The position numbers and the translations under genes are program-made. Shown in pieces: positions 1-3,967 of a stretch of DNA of 5,301 nucleotides. How positions within the stretch are numbered: position 1 is the stretch's first letter; each line of letters starts with the position of its first letter. Source of the DNA: Desulfurococcales archaeon (GTDB lineage: Archaea > Thermoproteota > Thermoprotei_A > Sulfolobales > Desulfurococcaceae); assembly GCA_027028805.1 (NCBI GenBank), contig JALVHX010000069.1:1-5301 (forward strand), given 5' to 3'. The notes under the pieces are model-generated. The model ran no database searches. It was not told the DNA's origin and saw only the letters and a list, made by a program, of their open reading frames with translations.

Positions 1-11
1 ACTTCGCTCAT
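1..11 (-). CDS. Start of a further operon gene, probably ribosomal protein L18ae/LX (partial)
   Basis: Only the first codons (M-S-E and part of the next) lie in the window; the rest is beyond the left edge. The ATG is at 9-11, directly after the aIF6 stop codon (12-14), and has a strong SD GGGGGTGA at 17-24 with 5 bases between the SD and the ATG. That SD is inside the last codons of aIF6, so the two genes should be translationally close-coupled. In many archaea the gene after L31e and aIF6 is ribosomal protein L18ae (LX), followed by prefoldin alpha. The identity here is inferred from gene order only, because three residues cannot identify a protein. The start itself is well supported. Confidence 0.6.
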
Positions 12-689
12 CTATTTCACCCCCAGACCACGCTGTATACGCATTATCTCAGGGCCAGTAGTTAGCTCCCCAACCAATATACCGCCGTTATTTGCTACTA
101 TTCCCGTCTTTATAAAAGGTATTCCCGCATTAACAGTCGTTCTCTCAAGCTCTATTCCAAGTATTTTCTCAAGCTCGACGATCTCGCTATCGCTTATATC
201 CGGGTGAACCACTCCCCCGTTATCTGTTATCACAGCAAGCGAACCAGGTATTGATAATCCCATAATGTTTTTCTGGATAACCTCGACGCCGAGAGCATCT
301 TCTATTCTCTTGACTTCGCTTTTTTCAAGGATCTCGCTAACTATACATTTCTTATTATTAGCCAAGATGATGTTTCCCACTGCCGTGTATTTGGAACGTA
401 AAATAACTATGTTTATATCGTGACGCGCCATAACAGGTGCTAGCATATCTAGCTCTTCGTCACCCACGGTCCGGGGAAGCACTATCCCGTTATCATTGCC
501 GGCCATCATAACGCCCACTATCGTGCTCCCGGCGACACGGGTTTCCGCGAGCTCTACGCCGAGCGTGTCAATGATTATTTTCTTCTCAGAACTAGTTATG
601 CCGGGCGGCACCACTGCCAAGCTGTTATTAGCAAATATAAATATCCCTATATGGGGGGAGCCGAATACACTAAGCTTATTGACCGGCAA
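12..689 (-). CDS. eif6: Translation initiation factor 6 (aIF6)
   Basis: aIF6 binds the large ribosomal subunit (the L14/L24e region in known structures) and blocks joining with the small subunit, acting as an anti-association and biogenesis factor in the cytoplasm. The product has 225 residues, the usual archaeal length. It shows the fivefold pseudo-repeat of the pentein fold: N-terminal SVFGSPHIGIFIFANN, then recurring blocks such as GVELAET, STIVGVMMAGNDNGIVLP, LGVEVIQ, SLAVITDNGGVVHPD, LGIELERTTV and GIVANNGGILV, each with an N-N/D-x-G turn. The start is TTG at 687-689: an in-frame stop lies two codons upstream and no ATG is near, so it is the only reasonable choice. Its SD is poor, as AGGAG abuts the TTG. 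The start is 8 bases past the L31e stop, so coupling to L31e translation is likely. Identification is confident. Confidence 0.95.
   Translation of the reverse strand: MPVNKLSVFGSPHIGIFIFANNSLAVVPPGITSSEKKIIIDTLGVELAETRVAGSTIVGVMMAGNDNGIVLPRTVGDEELDMLAPVMARHDINIVILRSKYTAVGNIILANNKKCIVSEILEKSEVKRIEDALGVEVIQKNIMGLSIPGSLAVITDNGGVVHPDISDSEIVELEKILGIELERTTVNAGIPFIKTGIVANNGGILVGELTTGPEIMRIQRGLGVK
17..24 (-). promoter_or_regulatory. Shine-Dalgarno site for the gene leaving the left edge
   Basis: On the minus strand this reads GGGGGTGA and matches the archaeal 16S 3' end complement GGAGGTGA at 7 of 8 bases. It lies 5 bases from the ATG at 9-11. It is the main evidence that a gene starts there. It is embedded in the C-terminal codons of aIF6. 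Confidence 0.65.
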
Positions 690-697
690 CTCCTAGT

Positions 698-1048
698 TCA
701 ACCCTGCGCCTCCTGGTGTTCCTCTACTTTTTTAGCTTTCTTCGACTTTGGTAGAAGAACATACGCTACCTTTTGTTTTCCCTCCTCTTCCTCAACTTCT
801 TCTTCACGGATCTCTACGACGACCTTTATCTTCCGCGGCGGCTTCTCTATTCCGCGGCTCCATATATATTCATTTACTTCATTTGATATTTTGACAAGCT
901 TTATTCCTTCTTTCCTGAAGTGCCTCATAACTGTTTCTCTGATTATACGTATGGCTCTTTTCGCGCGTATTCGTCTCCTACCATAATACACTTTCTTTAA
1001 CGGTATAACCAAGCTCGCGGTTCTAAGAGCAGTGCTTTCCTCGGACAC
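698..1048 (-). CDS. rpl31e: Large subunit ribosomal protein L31e
   Basis: This is an archaeal/eukaryotic-specific protein of the 50S subunit, located near the polypeptide exit site. The 116-residue product has the family core: ASLVIPLKKVYYGRRR (11-26), RAKRAIRIIRE (28-38), and the VNEYIWSRGIEKPPRKIKV block (58-76). A beta strand and a charged tail follow (EEEVEEEEG, then KKAKKVEEHQEAQG), making it slightly longer than the roughly 85-100 residues common in archaea. The start is GTG at 1046-1048, 6 bases from a near-perfect SD GGAGGTGA at 1055-1062. An ATG overlaps it (1048-1050) but is out of frame. The gene lies 30 bases after L39e and 8 bases before aIF6, in an order found widely in archaea. 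Confidence 0.95.
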   Translation of the reverse strand: MSEESTALRTASLVIPLKKVYYGRRRIRAKRAIRIIRETVMRHFRKEGIKLVKISNEVNEYIWSRGIEKPPRKIKVVVEIREEEVEEEEGKQKVAYVLLPKSKKAKKVEEHQEAQG

Positions 1049-1054
1049 ATTTAT

Positions 1055-1062
1055 TCACCTCC
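1055..1062 (-). promoter_or_regulatory. Shine-Dalgarno site of L31e
   Basis: The minus strand reads GGAGGTGA, a full 8-base match to the archaeal anti-SD. It lies 6 bases from the GTG start at 1046-1048 and 4 bases from an overlapping out-of-frame ATG at 1048-1050. The L31e homology follows the GTG frame, so the SD with protein similarity fixes the start as GTG. Confidence 0.75.
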
Positions 1063-1078
1063 GCGGCCTATATTTATG

Positions 1079-1234
1079 CTAGGCTTTTAATTTTGTCCTC
1101 CTCCAATGTCTTAGCCTGAATCCTCTTCTAAGCCTCATCCTTGTTTTTATTGTGACCCATAGCGGTATAGGCTTGTTTGAATTATAGGCTGCCGCGAGTC
1201 TAAGCTTCTTACCTAAAGGCTTATTCCTAGCCAT
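1079..1234 (-). CDS. rpl39e: Large subunit ribosomal protein L39e
   Basis: This is a very small, very basic 50S protein that lines the nascent-peptide exit tunnel. The product has 51 residues, the normal length for the family. It begins MARNKPLGKKLRLAAAYNSN, then has KPIPLWVTIKT (21-31) and an Arg-rich C-terminus with RLRRGFRLRHWRRTKLKA (34-51). The pattern of P-L-G-K-K near the N-terminus, then N-x-x-x-P-x-P-x-W-V and R-R-x-W-R-R-T-K-L is diagnostic. The ATG at 1232-1234 has the SD GGTGAT at 1240-1245, 5 bases away. The gene is 17 bases downstream of PDCD5 and 30 bases upstream of L31e, which matches the usual archaeal L39e-L31e-aIF6 order. It is short enough to be missed by length-limited gene finders. 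Confidence 0.95.
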   Translation of the reverse strand: MARNKPLGKKLRLAAAYNSNKPIPLWVTIKTRMRLRRGFRLRHWRRTKLKA

Positions 1235-1251
1235 AATATATCACCTATTAT

Positions 1252-1584
1252 CTATTTCTCACGGATACGTATACGCGGCTCACGGTGCGTTTGTTCATAA
1301 AGCCTTATTAGGAGCTCTTTCAGGGCTTCATCGGATACAGGTATCCGAAGCCTCCCGGCTTGCGCGAGCGCTATGAGCTGGTCTTCTATGAGAGCGGCAA
1401 TCTCCGGCTTAACTAGTCTGAGATTAGCCAGCCTCTGTCTAGCACGGGGGCTGAGTATCCTGCGCAAAATAGCCTCCTTCTGCGCCGCAAGCCTTTTCCG
1501 CTCCTCCTCTTCCTTCATCTTTCTCTGGAGCTCAAGCATTTTCCTCCTACGTATCTCCTCGAGCTCAGGGTCATAAGACGCCAC
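1252..1584 (-). CDS. PDCD5-like DNA-binding protein
   Basis: This belongs to the archaeal family related to human PDCD5 (TFAR19), a small nucleic-acid-binding helical protein. Its cellular role in archaea is not settled. The product has 110 residues, the usual length. It has a charged, mostly helical N-terminus (EEIRRRKMLELQRKMKEEEERKRL, about 9-32), followed by the conserved core ILRRILSPRARQRLANLRLVKPEIA (39-63), EDQLIALAQAGRLRIPVSDEALKELL (67-92) and a basic tail. The start is GTG at 1582-1584, preceded by GGGGATC (1589-1595), a 6 of 7 match to the SD GGTGATC, at 4 bases. A stable inverted repeat in the leader reaches into this SD, so translation may be structure-sensitive. Its place between S19e and L39e is the common archaeal arrangement and suggests a link to translation. 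Confidence 0.9.
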   Translation of the reverse strand: MASYDPELEEIRRRKMLELQRKMKEEEERKRLAAQKEAILRRILSPRARQRLANLRLVKPEIAALIEDQLIALAQAGRLRIPVSDEALKELLIRLYEQTHREPRIRIREK

Positions 1585-1594
1585 AGCCGATCCC

Positions 1595-1623
1595 CCGGGA
1601 AAGCGTTGTTCCTTGCTTCCCGG
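1595..1623 (-). promoter_or_regulatory. Hairpin in the PDCD5 leader overlapping its ribosome binding site
   Basis: On the minus strand, CCGGGAAGC (1615-1623) pairs with GCTTTCCCGG (1595-1604), a 9-base-pair stem with one extra base and a 10-base loop (1605-1614). The base of the stem shares residues with the GGGGGATC SD segment (1589-1596) of the PDCD5 gene. A second, weaker dyad, TAGCT/AGCTA, is at 1625-1642. The 96-base gap between S19e and PDCD5 is the largest in the operon. The structure could tune translation, be an RNA-processing site or cause partial termination. The pairing is visible in the sequence; the function is inference. Confidence 0.5.
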
Positions 1624-1680
1624 ATAGCTTAATAGAGAGCTAATCAGCTGCTTTCAACCATATTATTCATCAAACCTTAT

Positions 1681-2163
1681 TTATCTCCTAGCGTATCGTG
1701 GTGGTAGGTATTTCGCTAGCTCCGGGTTTCTTCTAGCGAGCTCCCTCATTATATCGAAAGCTATACTATCAAGCAGAGCTCTCCCCGCCGGGGTTAGTAC
1801 TCTTCCCTCGCCTTTTACCTGAGCAACAAGATTTGCTTTTTCGAGCTGTTGAAGTATCTTCCTGATAGCATTGCCGCCTGCTTTCACGAAGTGCTCCGGA
1901 GCCGAGCCATAGTTTTTCCTTCCACCATATATTGTGCGAAACGTCCCGACACCGATGGGTTGGCCCGACTTATAGAGCTTGCGCAGTATGGATGCCGCTC
2001 TGATATACCACCAATCCGGATCCGCCGGGGGTCTTTCCTTATGGGGACTAGTCTTAGCTATATATGCCCAGGCCGGTGGCTTTATTTCTGGAACCTTGTT
2101 TTTCAAATACTCGGCCACACGCTTAATCAATAGATCCGCAGGCACCTCAAGCGCTGTCACCAT
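1681..2163 (-). CDS. rps19e: Small subunit ribosomal protein S19e
   Basis: This is an archaeal/eukaryotic 30S protein with a winged-helix core that is needed for small-subunit maturation in eukaryotes. The product has 160 residues, close to the archaeal family length. Diagnostic segments are PPADPDWWYIRAASILRKLY (45-64), GTFRTIYGGRKNYGSAPEHF (73-92), KAGGNAIRKILQQLEKANLV (94-113) and GRVLTPAGRALLD (120-132). The start is ATG at 2161-2163 with the SD GGTGA at 2171-2175, 7 bases away. It is 70 bases downstream of the YhbY-like gene and 96 bases upstream of PDCD5. No anomaly is seen. Confidence 0.95.
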   Translation of the reverse strand: MVTALEVPADLLIKRVAEYLKNKVPEIKPPAWAYIAKTSPHKERPPADPDWWYIRAASILRKLYKSGQPIGVGTFRTIYGGRKNYGSAPEHFVKAGGNAIRKILQQLEKANLVAQVKGEGRVLTPAGRALLDSIAFDIMRELARRNPELAKYLPPRYARR

Positions 2164-2233
2164 AGCTTTTTCACCACGTAGTCATTATCCTCTATTCTCA
2201 AGCCTAAACCGGCTATACCCCCTATACTGGTTA

Positions 2234-2548
2234 TTAACTCTTATACCTTTCCTCGGAGACAAGTATAAATGTCCTACCCCTTATCTCGACTAGCCTAGAC
2301 CCAGTAAGCGACGCCGTGGTAACAGCTATCGCTTCCCGATCCATGTTCATTGAGACAAGAGCTGCCTTATGGATCCTGATTTTCACGACCCCTTCCTTCT
2401 TCAACCTTCTCCTAATCTCCTCTATAACACCGGGCGTGAGCCCTCTTTTACCTATAGCAACATCTATTCTCGAGGACGCCCGTTTCCTCTTGACGAGGCT
2501 TTTCCAGTCTTTATCATATATCTTCTCTTCCACCCACACAGCAGGCAT
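2234..2548 (-). CDS. YhbY-like RNA-binding protein (CRM domain)
   Basis: This is a stand-alone CRM-domain protein, related to bacterial YhbY, which associates with pre-50S particles. It is likely to bind rRNA or a ribosome precursor. The product has 104 residues. The CRM core is clear: DVAIGKRGLTPGVIEEIRRR (29-48), with the GxxG loop G33-K-R-G36, then KKEGVVKIRI (50-59), and a C-terminal strand GSRLVEIRGRTFIL (83-96). The ATG at 2546-2548 makes the gene overlap the 3' end of rnp4 by 85 bases in another frame. GTG codons at residues 4 and 6 are alternative starts. Any start upstream of the CRM core still leaves an overlap of roughly 30 bases or more. The SD for the ATG is weak (GTGA one base away). 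The family assignment is firm; the start is uncertain. Confidence 0.87.
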   Translation of the reverse strand: MPAVWVEEKIYDKDWKSLVKRKRASSRIDVAIGKRGLTPGVIEEIRRRLKKEGVVKIRIHKAALVSMNMDREAIAVTTASLTGSRLVEIRGRTFILVSEERYKS

Positions 2549-2820
2549 GTCACAACAACCCTTGAGCCACGGCCCTCGCTCTGTATCCTAACCCTAGCTG
2601 TTAATCCCGGTATCAGGGGTGCATAACAGTTTCTACAATAACCCCTCCTTATATACCTTGGAGGCCTAACCCTCGCCTTACCACTAATCCTCCTGATAAG
2701 CTCTATATATCGCCTGGCGAGCTCAATATCCCCACTACGGGCACGCTGAATACTAAGCCTATATAGCCAGACCATCCTCTGAACCGCCATGTCCCTTAGC
2801 CTATCTCTTCCACGCGCCAC
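2464..2820 (-). CDS. rnp4: RNase P protein component 4 (Rpr2/Rpp21 family)
   Basis: This is a zinc-binding protein subunit of archaeal RNase P, which removes tRNA 5' leaders. It pairs with Rpp29 and supports the specificity domain of the RNase P RNA. From the chosen GTG start (2818-2820) the product has 118 residues. Helical basic segments (about 1-50, including RRYIELIRRIS) are followed by RPPRYIRRGYCRNC (52-65) and VVVTCLLCGWKRRY (88-101). The four zinc ligands are C62, C65, C92 and C95. The start is set by GGTGAGG (2826-2832), 5 bases upstream; it also gives the N-terminus length expected for the family. An ATG at 2788-2790 would lose ten conserved-type basic residues. The open frame extends to 3012, but that part overlaps nep1 and does not look like RNase P protein. 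The last 17 residues are a low-complexity tail overlapping the next gene. Confidence 0.9.
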   Translation of the reverse strand: MARGRDRLRDMAVQRMVWLYRLSIQRARSGDIELARRYIELIRRISGKARVRPPRYIRRGYCRNCYAPLIPGLTARVRIQSEGRGSRVVVTCLLCGWKRRYMIKTGKASSRGNGRPRE

Positions 2821-2825
2821 CCCTG

Positions 2826-2832
2826 CCTCACC
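2826..2832 (-). promoter_or_regulatory. Shine-Dalgarno site fixing the GTG start of rnp4
   Basis: The minus strand reads GGTGAGG, 5 bases before the GTG at 2818-2820. The other in-frame starts (ATG at 2788-2790, or far upstream to 3012) have no comparable site. This argues for a 118-residue protein over a 108- or 182-residue one. Confidence 0.65.
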
Positions 2833-2870
2833 AGCCGCTGTTATATGATAGAGAAAAACCCGGCTTATCA

Positions 2871-2881
2871 ATATGCTTAAA
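2871..2881. promoter_or_regulatory. TATA-like element, possibly bidirectional, between rnp4 operon and nep1
   Basis: The plus strand reads ATATGCTTAAA; the minus strand of the same site gives AATTTAAGCAT when the neighbouring bases are included. Both resemble archaeal box A. On the plus strand the site lies about 40 bases before the nep1 start, which would give a leader of only about 10-15 bases. On the minus strand it would start transcription near 2850, about 30 bases before the rnp4 GTG and just upstream of its SD. The spacing fits both genes. The same 11-mer recurs at 3722-3732. Confidence 0.45.
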
Positions 2882-2914
2882 TTACCAGCCGCACTATTGA
2901 ACGAGTAACCCGGG

Positions 2915-3613
2915 TTGATGGTCTTGCATAAAAAGAAAAAGATAACTATATTCCTGCTCGAATCCCCACTAGAGCTTGTCCCCCGCGAGCTATGGCGCCA
3001 CCCCGCTGTCACGAAGAACGCGCGACGAAGAGGGAAACGGCCTGGCGAAATACTTCTAGATAAAAGCCTGCACTTTGCAGCTATGAAGGATATTAGAGAC
3101 CATGAAAAACGGGGGAGACCCGATATAGTTCATGCCACGCTTCTCGAGATACAGGGCTCCCCGCTTAACCTTGAGGGATTCGTAGAGACATATATACACA
3201 CATATACCGGTTCAATATACTATATTAGACCCGAGACACGTATCCCCAAGAACTATAACCGGTTCGTAGGCCTCATGGAGCAATTATTGATAAAAGGACG
3301 GGTTCCACCCAACACCGATAAACCACTTATATACAAGGTGCCGGAAGACCTGCCCTCTATTCTCGCTAGAAAGAAAAAACAATTACTTCTCTTAGATGAA
3401 AAAGCGCCTAGAATAAGTCTAAACGAGCTCGCAGACATTATATTAGAGGACAAATACGTTATCGGGATAGGCATGTTTCCCCACGGCGATTTCAACCAGA
3501 AAATCAAGAGGATCGCATATAAGAGATACTCTATCTACAAGAAAACCCTCGAGTCCTGGATTGTATCCTCGAGAATAATCACAGCCATCGAGATAAAACT
3601 AGACATTATCTAA
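2915..3613 (+). CDS. nep1: 16S rRNA pseudouridine N1-methyltransferase Nep1 (Emg1)
   Basis: This is a SPOUT-class, SAM-dependent methyltransferase that makes N1-methylpseudouridine in helix 35 of small-subunit rRNA and assists small-subunit assembly. The product has 231 residues from the ATG at 2918-2920, or 232 if the adjacent TTG at 2915 is used. Family segments, numbered from the ATG: LELVPRELWRHPAV (18-31), RGKRPGEILLDKSLHFAAM (38-56) with the D-x-S-x-H motif, KRGRPDIVHATLLEIQGSPL (64-83), YIHTYTGSIYYIRPETRIPK (92-111), and the C-terminal SPOUT knot segments VIGIGMFPHGDF (181-192) and LESWIVSSRIITAIE (211-225). No SD lies before the start, so initiation may be on a short or absent leader. 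It is divergent from the rnp4 operon and probably shares its promoter region. Confidence 0.94.
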   Translation: MMVLHKKKKITIFLLESPLELVPRELWRHPAVTKNARRRGKRPGEILLDKSLHFAAMKDIRDHEKRGRPDIVHATLLEIQGSPLNLEGFVETYIHTYTGSIYYIRPETRIPKNYNRFVGLMEQLLIKGRVPPNTDKPLIYKVPEDLPSILARKKKQLLLLDEKAPRISLNELADIILEDKYVIGIGMFPHGDFNQKIKRIAYKRYSIYKKTLESWIVSSRIITAIEIKLDII

Positions 3614-3624
3614 GGGCTCACCGT

Positions 3625-3667
3625 GAAACCCATTATTATATCGGAAAACAGCAGGGGGTTTCTTCAT
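3625..3667 (+). terminator. Possible terminator hairpin after nep1
   Basis: A perfect 7-base inverted repeat, GAAACCC (3625-3631) and GGGTTTC (3656-3662), begins 11 bases after the nep1 stop. It has a 24-base loop and is followed by a pyrimidine-rich run (TTTCTTC). The loop is long and the T-run short, so this may be only a 3' UTR structure. Archaeal terminators often need only T-rich tracts. Confidence 0.25.
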
Positions 3668-3698
3668 CGGTATCCTCAGCCGTCCGACGGTTCTTCAT
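3661..3698 (-). ncRNA. Possible C/D-box guide RNA (incomplete match)
   Basis: On the minus strand, in order: C-like box ATGAAGA (3692-3698), a 12-base potential guide (3680-3691), a perfect CTGA box (3676-3679), an 8-base spacer, and a second ATGAAGA (3661-3667). The order and the 12-base guide fit archaeal C/D sRNAs. Both C boxes differ from RTGATGA at one base. The final D box is missing; the nearest candidate is CCGA at 3641-3644, 16 bases on. Without a matched target, this is a candidate only. Confidence 0.2.
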
Positions 3699-3746
3699 AC
3701 GAGATGTAATCTCCACCCAACATATGCTTAAAGCATTTTCCCATAG

Positions 3747-3760
3747 TACTTGATCAAGTA
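3747..3760. repeat. Perfect 14-base palindrome upstream of tRNA-Glu
   Basis: TACTTGATCAAGTA is its own reverse complement. It is 34 bases upstream of the tRNA TATA box and about 25 bases downstream of another box-A-like element (CTTAAA in 3722-3732), which itself sits in the dyad ATGCTT-A-AAGCAT (3724-3736). It could be an operator. A palindrome this long is expected about once in three windows of this size by chance. Confidence 0.3.
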
Positions 3761-3793
3761 GATATAATACTTCTTTACCGGAAGACAATAAAC

Positions 3794-3801
3794 TATAAAA
3801 A
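3794..3801 (+). promoter_or_regulatory. TATA box of tRNA-Glu
   Basis: CTATAAAA (with a further A at 3802) lies about 35 bases before the first base of the tRNA (3833). This would place the transcription start about 5-10 bases upstream of the mature 5' end, leaving a short leader for RNase P to remove. It is a good match to archaeal box A for a stable-RNA gene. Confidence 0.55.
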
Positions 3802-3832
3802 CGCCCTATAGTAGTTTACCCATCTTGGACAC

Positions 3833-3945
3833 GCCGCCGTAGTATAGCCCGGCCAAGTATGCGGGCCTCTCGAGCCCGTGACCATGGGCCGTAGAGCTCC
3901 GTGGCCCGTGCGCGGGAAACCCGGGTTCAAATCCCGGCGGCGGCA
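3833..3945 (+). tRNA. tRNA-Glu (anticodon CUC), with intron
   Basis: The cloverleaf can be drawn fully. The acceptor stem is GCCGCCG (3833-3839) with CGGCGGC (3938-3944), and the discriminator is A3945. The D arm is GTAT (3842-3845)/GTAT (3857-3860), enclosing a loop with GG. The anticodon stem is CGGGC (3862-3866)/GCCCG (3874-3878) with loop CTCTCGA. The anticodon is CTC at 3869-3871, which reads the Glu codon GAG. The T arm is CCGGG (3921-3925), TTCAAAT (3926-3932), CCCGG (3933-3937). Between the anticodon stem and the T stem there are 42 bases instead of the 4 (UGAC-like) typical of tRNA-Glu, so 38 bases must be removed; mature length is 75. CCA is not encoded. The gene has its own TATA box and no gene in its transcript is seen. 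Confidence 0.93.
3881..3918 (+). other. Intron of tRNA-Glu in the variable loop (about position 45/46)
   Basis: Removing 38 bases restores a four-base variable loop, UGAC. A bulge-helix-bulge site can be drawn. The central four pairs are CCCG (3875-3878) with CGGG (3913-3916), with a 5' bulge TGA (3879-3881) and a 3' bulge AAA (3917-3919). The inner stem is CATGGGCC (3883-3890) with GGCCCGTG (3903-3910). Cutting after the second base of each bulge gives 3881-3918. Because AC occurs at both junctions (3881-3882 and 3919-3920), the sequence alone also allows 3882-3919 or 3883-3920. The outer helix is weak (G3874-C3920), so the site is a relaxed BHB of the type cut by crenarchaeal heteromeric splicing endonuclease. 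Confidence 0.75.
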
Positions 3946-3967
3946 TATTATTCTCCTCTATACCGTG

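Noticed and set aside
651..986. Plus-strand open frame antisense to L31e and aIF6
   Set aside because: It is rich in Ser, Phe and Thr, the typical shadow of a Lys/Glu/Arg-rich ribosomal gene. It has no SD or recognisable domain.
1640..1680. Possible C/D-box RNA on the minus strand between S19e and PDCD5 (TGATGA followed by CTGA)
   Set aside because: The boxes are 19 bases apart, too long for an archaeal guide, and no second C'/D' pair follows.
1849..2626. Several plus-strand open frames antisense to S19e, the CRM protein and rnp4
   Set aside because: They lie opposite clearly identified genes, overlap each other in different frames and have no family features.
2821..3012. N-terminal extension of the rnp4 open frame to a start at 3012 (182 residues)
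   Set aside because: It overlaps the start of nep1 on the other strand and would run through the divergent promoter. It has no RNase P similarity, and a good SD supports the GTG at 2818-2820.
3253..3507. Minus-strand open frame opposite nep1
   Set aside because: It is fully inside nep1, which has strong family motifs; this is a shadow.
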